The position numbers and the translations under genes were made by a program. Shown here piece after piece: positions 1-6,171 of a stretch of DNA of 36,847 nt. The notes beneath the pieces are model-generated. The model worked only from the letters and a program-made list of their open reading frames with translations. It was not told the origin of the DNA and did not search any database. The stretch lies in contig JAGOVS010000013.1 of the NCBI GenBank assembly GCA_018060625.1, forward strand, positions 1 to 36,847. The letters run 5' to 3'. Each line of letters begins with the position of its first letter. Within the stretch, counting starts at the first letter, position 1. Origin of the DNA: Bacteriovorax sp. GTDB lineage: Bacteria > Bdellovibrionota > Bacteriovoracia > Bacteriovoracales > Bacteriovoracaceae.

Positions 1-786
1 GCTATTCCTTCTGAGCTTTTAGAAAGTGAATTATTTGGTCATGAAAAGGGTGCTTTTACAGGAGCAATCTCAAGTCGGAAGGGACGCTTTGAAATGGCCC
101 ATCGAGGGTCTATTTTTCTTGATGAAATTGGCGATATGCCCTTGTTACTTCAGGTGAAAATTTTAAGAGTACTACAAAATCGAGTCATAGAAAGAGTAGG
201 GAGTACTGAAACAACTGAAATTGATGTCCGAATTATTACAGCGACTCATCGAAATTTAGAAAATGCAGTTGCCGATGGTAACTTTAGAGAGGATCTTTAT
301 TATCGCTTGAACGTTATTCCCATAAAAATTCCTGCGCTTAAAGAACGAAGGGAAGACATCCCCCTGATGATTTCATATTTTTTATCTAAATTTGTGAGTG
401 CTGATTTACGAAATAATATTGAATTTGAAGATGAAGCTCTTGAACTACTTATTTCTTATGATTGGCCAGGGAATGTTCGCGAATTAGAGAATCTTATAGA
501 ACGATTGGTAATTTTAAAGGGAGGCAGTCTCATTAAAGTTAATGATCTTCCAGCAAAATTTTTAAAGGCAGCTCCTTTGCATGTTGAATCTTATAAAGGT
601 CTTATTAATCTTCCCGACGCAGGAGTGGATTTAAAACAACTTCTTTCAGACATTGAAGATTCACTTATCAATCAAGCTCTTGAAGTTACTGGGGGGAATA
701 AGAACCAGGCCTCTAAACTTCTTTCGATGAATCGTACAACTTTGATTGAGAAGATGAAAAAGAAAGGGTTTCTCCAGTTAAACTAA
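1..786 (+). CDS. Sigma-54-dependent activator, 5'-truncated (AAA+ and Fis-type HTH)
   Basis: The reading frame is open from base 1, so the N-terminal sensor or receiver part lies outside the window. What remains is 261 residues: the sigma-54-contacting GAFTGA loop (residues 17-22), an intact Walker B (FLDEIGD), the arginine-finger segment FREDLYYRL, the sensor II segment WPGNVREL and a C-terminal Fis-like helix-turn-helix ending NRTTLIEKMKKKGF. By family knowledge this ATPase remodels the sigma-54 RNA polymerase closed complex. The NRTTLIEKM ending resembles flagellar master activators of the FleQ/FlrA/FlrC group, and a flagellar operon lies about 5 kb downstream, but control of that operon is inference. 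It serves as an intact internal comparison for the degenerate paralogue at 9110-10039. Confidence 0.93.
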   Translation, partial: AIPSELLESELFGHEKGAFTGAISSRKGRFEMAHRGSIFLDEIGDMPLLLQVKILRVLQNRVIERVGSTETTEIDVRIITATHRNLENAVADGNFREDLYYRLNVIPIKIPALKERREDIPLMISYFLSKFVSADLRNNIEFEDEALELLISYDWPGNVRELENLIERLVILKGGSLIKVNDLPAKFLKAAPLHVESYKGLINLPDAGVDLKQLLSDIEDSLINQALEVTGGNKNQASKLLSMNRTTLIEKMKKKGFLQLN

Positions 787-864
787 TGCCATAGTTTTTA
801 TCTATCGATTTATAAATTCAATCAATTTAACAAAAGTCCTTTTTAGAGCGATACTCATTTTGTG

Positions 865-878
865 TTGATATCAATCAA
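865..878. promoter_or_regulatory. FNR/CRP-family palindrome upstream of ahpC
   Basis: The sequence TTGATATCAATCAA matches the FNR consensus TTGAT-N4-ATCAA in all ten fixed positions, and the symmetry extends one base each side (GTTGAT/ATCAAC). Its centre is about 45 bp before the ahpC start codon. That is too close for classical activation at -41.5. A plausible promoter (TTGTGT at 860-865, TATTAA at 884-889) would place the box between -35 and -10, a repressor-like position. The match is seen directly; the regulator and the sign of regulation are inference. Confidence 0.6.
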
Positions 879-916
879 CTTTTTATTAATGTTTATTGTT
901 TTATGAGGAGACACCC

Positions 917-1486
917 ATGGCCGCGACACTAATTAACACAAAAATTTCAGACTTTAAAGTTCAAGCGTATCACAACAATGCTTTTAAAACAGTCACCCAA
1001 AATGACCTGGTAGGAAAATGGTCTATTTTCTTTTTTTACCCAGCGGACTTTACATTTGTTTGTCCAACAGAATTAGGGGATATGGCCGATAAATATGAAA
1101 CTTTCCAAAAGATGGGGGTTGAAATTTATTCTGTCAGTACAGATACGCATTTTGTCCATAAAGCGTGGCATGATGCTTCTGAGACAATCAAAAAAATTAA
1201 ATACCCAATGCTTGCTGATCCAACAGGACATCTGACAAGAGCTTTTGGTGTTCATATCGAAGAAGAAGGTCTTGCTTATCGTGGGACATTTGTAGTGAAT
1301 CCTGAAGGAAAAATTAAACTTGCAGAAATTCACGATAACGGAATAGGACGAAATGCGGATGAGTTATTGAGAAAAGTTCAAGCTGCTCAGTTCGTAGCTA
1401 GTCATCCCAATGAAGTTTGTCCGGCCAAATGGAAACCTGGAAGTGAGACTTTAAAACCGGGACTTGATCTTGTGGGTAAAATCTAA
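917..1486 (+). CDS. ahpC: Alkyl hydroperoxide reductase subunit C (2-Cys peroxiredoxin)
   Basis: This 189-residue protein matches the usual AhpC length of about 187 and reduces hydrogen peroxide, organic peroxides and peroxynitrite in the cytoplasm. The peroxidatic cysteine is C49 in FTFVCPTEL and the resolving cysteine is C168 in EVCPAKW, as in typical 2-Cys peroxiredoxins. The N-terminus MAATLINTKI fits the family (enterobacterial AhpC begins MSLINTK). ATG 917 is chosen because GAGGAG (905-910) sits just upstream; the longer frame from TTG 896 would add seven residues that include the SD itself. ahpF follows after a hairpin. An FNR-type palindrome precedes the gene. Confidence 0.96.
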   Translation: MAATLINTKISDFKVQAYHNNAFKTVTQNDLVGKWSIFFFYPADFTFVCPTELGDMADKYETFQKMGVEIYSVSTDTHFVHKAWHDASETIKKIKYPMLADPTGHLTRAFGVHIEEEGLAYRGTFVVNPEGKIKLAEIHDNGIGRNADELLRKVQAAQFVASHPNEVCPAKWKPGSETLKPGLDLVGKI

Positions 1487-1498
1487 AAAATATTTTTG

Positions 1499-1528
1499 GA
1501 AGGGGGCTTTTTAAGCCCTCCTTCTTTG
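1499..1528 (+). terminator. Intrinsic terminator or attenuator between ahpC and ahpF
   Basis: An 11-bp stem with one bulged T (1499-1509 paired with 1513-1524, loop TTT) is followed by a short T stretch. It lies 13 bases after the ahpC stop and 16 bases before ahpF. No convincing separate ahpF promoter is visible, so it probably acts as a partial terminator that lowers ahpF expression relative to ahpC. That role is inference. Confidence 0.7.
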
Positions 1529-1543
1529 TAAAGGGAGTTTTCT

Positions 1544-3094
1544 ATGTTGGATGCAAATATTGTAGAGCAGTTAAAAGGTGTTTTCTCAAAACTTAGCAGC
1601 ACTGTAGAGTTGGTGTATGACGAGTGTAACCACGCTGATCAGAAAGCATTACTTGAAATGCTCGATGATATTTCCTCAACATCAAAAGATATCAAAGTAA
1701 GGACTTCATCTGAAACTTCAACTATACCTCGATTTCATATTGAATACGATGGACGTCCTAATGGAATTGTGTTTCAAGGAATCCCTGGTGGACATGAGTT
1801 TTCTTCGCTCATTATTGCCATTCTAAATTCATCTGGTCTTGGCAAATTCCCCGATCAAAAAATTATTGAAAGGATTAAGAAATTAAAAGGGCCAATTGAA
1901 ATTAAAACTTTTATTTCTCTTACTTGCGAAAATTGTCCAGACGTCGTTCAAGCACTCAATCAAATGGCCATTATTCATGGCGCTTTCAAGCATCAAATGA
2001 TCGATGGAGCTTATGTTCAGCAGGAAATTCAAGATTTAGGAGTTCAAGGTGTTCCTAGTGTGATGTCTGGATCAAAATTACTTTATTCTGGAAGACTGAA
2101 TCTGATTGATCTCATAACCAGCTTGGAAAAGAATTTTGGAGTCGAAGAAAATCAGCTCCAAACGGATGCAGATCTTGGAGCGTTTGATGTCGTGGTTGTC
2201 GGTGGAGGTCCTGCAGGGGTCTCTGCTGCTATTTATAGTGCTCGCAAAGGACTCAAGACTGCCATTCTGGCAGAAAAGGTGGGGGGGCAAGTTCAAGAAA
2301 CAAAGGGGATCGAGAATTTAATAGGAATCAAATACACTGAAGGACCTCAGTTAGCATCACAACTTGCTCAGCATATGGCCGAATACCCCATCAATTTATT
2401 TGAACATAGAAGAGTCGAGAGAATAGGAGAGGGGCCAATTAGGCGAATTGATCTTGAGGGTGGGGAGTTTCTTCAAGGAAAATCACTTATCATTGCAACG
2501 GGGGCAAAATGGAGAGAACTTGGAATCCCAGGAGAAAAAGAATACATAGGCAGAGGAGTTGCCTTTTGCCCACATTGTGACGGACCTTACTATAAAGGAA
2601 AAAAAGTAGCTGTTGTCGGAGGAGGGAATTCAGGAGTAGAAGCAGCGATTGATTTAGCAGGAATTGTTAAGGAGGTTGTTTTATTTGAATTTATGGAACA
2701 ACTAAAAGCAGATAAGGTGCTTGTTGATAAATTAAAATCATTACCAAATGTGACAATTGTTACCAATGCTCGAACTTCTTTTATTGAGGGCGATGGTCAA
2801 AAGGTTGTTGCACTTGTCTATGAAAACAGAAGTACCAAAGAGATCATAAAAATCAATCTTGATGGGATTTTTGTTCAAATTGGTCTTTTGCCCAACAGTG
2901 GCTTTATTAAGGAGATGGTAGAAACAACAAAGTTTGGAGAAATTATTATCGACAATAAAGGGCGAACATCATCGAAAGGGATTTATGCTGCAGGGGATGT
3001 GACAACTGTTCCTTACAAGCAAATTGTTATTGCAATGGGAGAAGGTGCAAAAGCTGCACTTGCCGCCTTTGAAGATCGCATGCATGAAAGTTAA
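1544..3094 (+). CDS. ahpF: Alkyl hydroperoxide reductase subunit F
   Basis: This 516-residue flavoprotein (E. coli AhpF has 521) passes electrons from NADH through FAD and two disulfide centres to AhpC. An N-terminal double thioredoxin-like domain carries the CENC motif (C128, C131). The C-terminal thioredoxin-reductase-like part has an FAD-binding motif [10 protein letters not shown], the redox pair CPHC (C342, C345), a dinucleotide-binding [10 protein letters not shown] and the closing FAD motif [12 protein letters not shown] 1544 follows AAGGGAG at a proper distance. The gene runs head-on into mlaD with one base between the two stop codons. Confidence 0.97.
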   Translation: MLDANIVEQLKGVFSKLSSTVELVYDECNHADQKALLEMLDDISSTSKDIKVRTSSETSTIPRFHIEYDGRPNGIVFQGIPGGHEFSSLIIAILNSSGLGKFPDQKIIERIKKLKGPIEIKTFISLTCENCPDVVQALNQMAIIHGAFKHQMIDGAYVQQEIQDLGVQGVPSVMSGSKLLYSGRLNLIDLITSLEKNFGVEENQLQTDADLGAFDVVVVGGGPAGVSAAIYSARKGLKTAILAEKVGGQVQETKGIENLIGIKYTEGPQLASQLAQHMAEYPINLFEHRRVERIGEGPIRRIDLEGGEFLQGKSLIIATGAKWRELGIPGEKEYIGRGVAFCPHCDGPYYKGKKVAVVGGGNSGVEAAIDLAGIVKEVVLFEFMEQLKADKVLVDKLKSLPNVTIVTNARTSFIEGDGQKVVALVYENRSTKEIIKINLDGIFVQIGLLPNSGFIKEMVETTKFGEIIIDNKGRTSSKGIYAAGDVTTVPYKQIVIAMGEGAKAALAAFEDRMHES

Positions 3095-3095
3095 T

Positions 3096-3893
3096 CTATT
3101 CTCCTTTTTTAATGGACTCTCTAATGAAGTATTTTAAAACTTTATTGCGATTAGCTCCACCGACAAGAGAGCGCAAGTCTTCGTGTAGGCCCTGGTCGTA
3201 AATCAAGGCATGAAGAGTCCCAGGGCCATCCTGAATTTGCTTAGTTATCTTGGTCATTGATTCACTTGATTGCTTTAAGTTAGTAATCGATTGAGCAATG
3301 TTTTTATCATTCAGAGTGCTCATTACGCGATTTGAATTAGCTGTTAGATTCTCAAGATTAAGAAGAATTTTCTCAAGACGATTGTTTTCAACAGAGGAAA
3401 TAATTTTATCAAACTTCGTGAGAATGCTTCCTGCTGCAATCATAAGATCTTCACTTTTTGTAATGATGTGGTCAATTTGGCTCGATTCATTAGTGGGAAG
3501 AGACTCACCATCCTCAATTGAAGGGGCAGCATCCGTCCCTCCTGTAATTTCAAGAAATTTATCACCCAAGACACCTTGTGTTTTAAAAACAACGGATGCA
3601 TCTTTTTTAATCCACTCCTGATACTTTGAGTTCACTCCAAGAGTAATAATGAGAGTATCAACTGTTTTAAACTTTATTCCGGAAATACTGCCAATTTTAA
3701 TACCTCTTAGCTGAACAGCTGCACCGTCTTTCAGGTTCTGGGCACTTTTAACTTCTGTTTTAATATACACTTTTCTTGAAAAAACAGAATTTTCCTTATT
3801 CAGCATAAAAATCGTGACCATGAAAATACACAGTAAGATTGAGATGAAAACGCCAGAGATGAGATAATTTTTTTTATCGTTAGGTTTAATCAT
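3096..3893 (-). CDS. mlaD: MlaD-like MCE-domain substrate-binding protein
   Basis: This 265-residue protein has one N-terminal membrane anchor (about residues 10-30, YLISGVFISILL onward), then an MCE domain (about 35-120, with VQLRGIKIGSISGI and GVLGDKFLEITGG), then a helical tail. By family knowledge MCE proteins form a hexameric periplasmic ring that carries phospholipids to or from the inner-membrane MlaFE transporter. Start ATG 3893 is chosen over TTG 3911 because AAGGAA lies eight bases before it; it overlaps the mlaF end by 8 bp, indicating translational coupling. It is the last gene of the operon. Confidence 0.9.
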   Translation of the reverse strand: MIKPNDKKNYLISGVFISILLCIFMVTIFMLNKENSVFSRKVYIKTEVKSAQNLKDGAAVQLRGIKIGSISGIKFKTVDTLIITLGVNSKYQEWIKKDASVVFKTQGVLGDKFLEITGGTDAAPSIEDGESLPTNESSQIDHIITKSEDLMIAAGSILTKFDKIISSVENNRLEKILLNLENLTANSNRVMSTLNDKNIAQSITNLKQSSESMTKITKQIQDGPGTLHALIYDQGLHEDLRSLVGGANRNKVLKYFIRESIKKGE

Positions 3894-4632
3894 GACTTGT
3901 TCCTTGCTCAATGACGAATTTTTTGACTATAGGGTCATCAGTTTTTTGAAATTTAATCGGAGTGTCGTTAAATATAATTTTGCCTTCGTGTAAAACGACA
4001 ATGCGGTCGCAGAGCATGAGTGCTGAAGGGATATCGTGGGTTACGAAAATTGAAGCCAATCCTTTTTTCTTTAATTTTTGCATGAGAGAAACGACATTTA
4101 GGGTATTGGATGGATCTAATCCGGCAGTAGGCTCATCATAGAGGACAATTTCAGGATTAAGAATCATGGCACGGGCCATACCCACTCTTTTCTGCATTCC
4201 GCCCGAGAGGTCAGAGGGCATGATTTCTTCTCTGCCTTCCAAGTCTATGAGTTTTAGCATTTCAGCAACTTTTTCTTTAATTTGTGAATAAGTTAGTTTG
4301 GTATGCTCAAAAAGTGGATAAGCAATATTTTCAAATACGTTGATCGAATCAAATAGAGCGCCACTTTGAAATGAATAAGAAATTTTAATTCGAAATGGTG
4401 TCAGTTTATTCTCGTGGAGATGGTCTATTCTCTCGCCTTTAAATAGAATTTCACCTTCATCTATTCTCTCAAGTCCAATAATAGATCTAAGAAGGGCAGA
4501 CTTACCTGTTCCAGAGCCACCGAGAAGACCTAGGCTTTCACCTTTAGAAAGTGAAATATTGATTCCACGATGAACCCTATTACTTCCAAAGGCCTTATGA
4601 ATGTTTTTTAATTCTAAAACTACATCATTCAT
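3886..4632 (-). CDS. mlaF: MlaF-like ABC transporter ATPase
   Basis: This 248-residue ABC ATPase energises the MCE lipid transporter from the cytoplasmic side. Visible motifs are Walker A GGSGTGKS (K44), the signature LSGGMQKRVGMARA, Walker B with catalytic glutamate IVLYDEPTAGLDP and the switch histidine in FVTHD. LSGGMQKRV is typical of the Mla/Ttg2A branch. ATG 4632 is preferred to TTG 4641, which lies inside the end of mlaE; the ATG is two bases past the mlaE stop with a weak GGTGA upstream. The gene sits between the permease and the MCE protein, the usual order outside enterobacteria. Confidence 0.93.
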   Translation of the reverse strand: MNDVVLELKNIHKAFGSNRVHRGINISLSKGESLGLLGGSGTGKSALLRSIIGLERIDEGEILFKGERIDHLHENKLTPFRIKISYSFQSGALFDSINVFENIAYPLFEHTKLTYSQIKEKVAEMLKLIDLEGREEIMPSDLSGGMQKRVGMARAMILNPEIVLYDEPTAGLDPSNTLNVVSLMQKLKKKGLASIFVTHDIPSALMLCDRIVVLHEGKIIFNDTPIKFQKTDDPIVKKFVIEQGTSHD

Positions 4633-4634
4633 AT

Positions 4635-5423
4635 TTACCAAATCACCAAAAATATTTTGCTTATGAAAAAATCAGTCACGAGAATTAAGATAGAAACAGT
4701 TACGACAACCCAAGTCGTTGTAAGACCAACTCCTTTTGTGCCATCTTTGGTATTTAAACCTTTATAGCAGGCAAAGATTGTAATGATTCCCGCAAATATG
4801 GCCGACTTAACAAGTCCTGACATGTAATCATGCAATTTAACTGTGGAAAAAACCTTATACAGGTAGAAACCTGGAACGATGTCAAATTCCATCTTACAGA
4901 CGATCATCCCACCCAATATTCCAACTCCAAAGGAAAGGGCAGAAAGAAGGGGAAGAGAGATAACAAGCGACCAAAAACGAGGAACGACAAGAACCCTTAC
5001 AGGGGATGTGCCTAATGCTCGAATTGCATCAACTTGTTGAGTGACATTCATTGCACCAATCTCTGCAGCGATTCCTGAACCAACTCTTCCGGCAACTAGC
5101 AGAGAGGTAAAAAGTGGGGCCATTTCGCGTGCAAGAGATAAAGAAACGACCGCCGGGACATAAAGTGTTCCCCCAAATTTTGCAAGTCCATATCCGAAAT
5201 TTAAAGTCATAACTAAACCCATGGTGAGTCCAATGACGACAGTGATGGAAGTTGAACCATATCCAATATGATTAATTTGCTCCATTAAACGAGAAAAATA
5301 AAATGGACCAGTGACAGAGCAACGAAGGGTCTCAAAAAACAATGCGAATATTTCACCGATGAAAATAAAAAATTGCTTAGTTGTTTGTGATTGACGGCTA
5401 AATTCGGCCTTTATTTGATTCAT
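4635..5423 (-). CDS. mlaE: MlaE-like permease of the MCE lipid transporter
   Basis: This 262-residue integral inner-membrane protein belongs to the MlaE family. It has several hydrophobic segments and the family-typical stretch MAPLFTSLLVAGRVGSGIAA followed by EIGAMNVTQQVDAIRALG. It dimerises and, with MlaF and MlaD, moves phospholipids across the envelope. The upstream lipoprotein gene ends TGATG: its TGA overlaps this ATG by one base, so translation is coupled. GTG 5426, one codon upstream, is the alternative. No mlaB or mlaC is adjacent. Confidence 0.93.
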   Translation of the reverse strand: MNQIKAEFSRQSQTTKQFFIFIGEIFALFFETLRCSVTGPFYFSRLMEQINHIGYGSTSITVVIGLTMGLVMTLNFGYGLAKFGGTLYVPAVVSLSLAREMAPLFTSLLVAGRVGSGIAAEIGAMNVTQQVDAIRALGTSPVRVLVVPRFWSLVISLPLLSALSFGVGILGGMIVCKMEFDIVPGFYLYKVFSTVKLHDYMSGLVKSAIFAGIITIFACYKGLNTKDGTKGVGLTTTWVVVTVSILILVTDFFISKIFLVIW

Positions 5424-5914
5424 CACTTGATTACGATCCTCTCTAGAAAAGTTCTGAGCATTGGAGTATCTGCTTCAGTATTCTTAAGGTTGATTGAGAT
5501 GAGAACATAATCGTATATACAATTATTTTTTTGTATAGTGATAATTCTAAAAAATCTTTCTACACCATCAAGTTTTCCACTTGCCAAAACTTCTAGGGCC
5601 TCTCGTTCTTGGTAAAAGGTATTTTTTTTATCAAGAAAATTGATCTGCTCAATCCCGCTTAGGATTGAAGAATTGAGAGCATTAAGATTGCTCCCTTCAT
5701 ATTTTCGGCAAGCGCTGTTAAAGAGAAAATACGATTTCGTTTTAGTATTTTCTAAAGCAAGATCACTTCCTTCAGAGGGAATTTCTCTCCAGGGAGCTGG
5801 AAGGTTGTTTTTCAATTGATTAGAAGCCTCAATATTCTTTTTATAAACACCATTCTCAGAACTAGAGCATGCATATAAAGATAAAAGAAGTATTGTTAGT
5901 AAAATATTTCTCAT
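5423..5914 (-). CDS. Lipoprotein of unknown function, first gene of the mla operon
   Basis: This 163-residue protein begins MRNILLTILLLSLYAC, a short signal peptide ending in a lipobox (LYAC; lipidated cysteine at 16), followed by SSSEN. The serine at +2 suggests outer-membrane sorting by enterobacterial rules, which may not apply here. The mature part is soluble and I do not recognise its family. It is coupled to mlaE through a TGATG overlap, so it is probably an envelope partner of the transporter, perhaps filling a role taken by MlaA, MlaC or a PqiC-type lipoprotein elsewhere. That assignment is inference from position only. Confidence 0.8.
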   Translation of the reverse strand: MRNILLTILLLSLYACSSSENGVYKKNIEASNQLKNNLPAPWREIPSEGSDLALENTKTKSYFLFNSACRKYEGSNLNALNSSILSGIEQINFLDKKNTFYQEREALEVLASGKLDGVERFFRIITIQKNNCIYDYVLISINLKNTEADTPMLRTFLERIVIK

Positions 5915-6171
5915 AAACTCATCTAGATTAGTAGGTTTTTAGTATCCACTCATGATTTTAAAAATCTTCTCTTAATTAAAAGGGGGATCTAAATGATTGT
6001 AAACAGTATAAAATTTTTCCTGTCATAAAAATGACTGGAATATTCTGCCGTAGAGAAAAATTTTCCTTTGAAATTATAAAAAAACGGGTAAACTTAGACA
6101 TGAGTCACAAAAAAGTTCATTCAGGATGAATGACACTTTTAATTAATAAGACTCTCAATAAGGACAATTTG
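5915..6171. other. Divergent intergenic region between the mla operon and the flagellar block
   Basis: These 257 AT-rich bases must carry the promoters of the mla operon (minus) and of the exported repeat protein (plus). I found no convincing sigma-70, sigma-54 (GG-N10-GC) or sigma-28 element, no stable hairpin and no further gene. A GCCG-containing sigma-28 look-alike at 6026-6054 has the wrong spacing. Confidence 0.5.

Noticed and set aside
896..916. Longer AhpC from TTG 896
   Set aside because: The added codons contain the SD of ATG 917, and AhpC homologues start at that methionine region.
1073..1333. Minus-strand open frames inside ahpC and similar frames inside many other genes
   Set aside because: No SD, no recognisable protein, and full overlap with well-supported genes on the other strand.
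6034..6050. Possible sigma-54 promoter (TGG ... GCC) upstream of the flagellar block
   Set aside because: Only 8 bases separate GG and GC; sigma-54 promoters need about 10.
6026..6054. Sigma-28-like TAAA ... GCCGTAGA upstream of the exported repeat protein
   Set aside because: Spacing between the elements is 17 bases instead of about 15 and the -10 element matches only in part.
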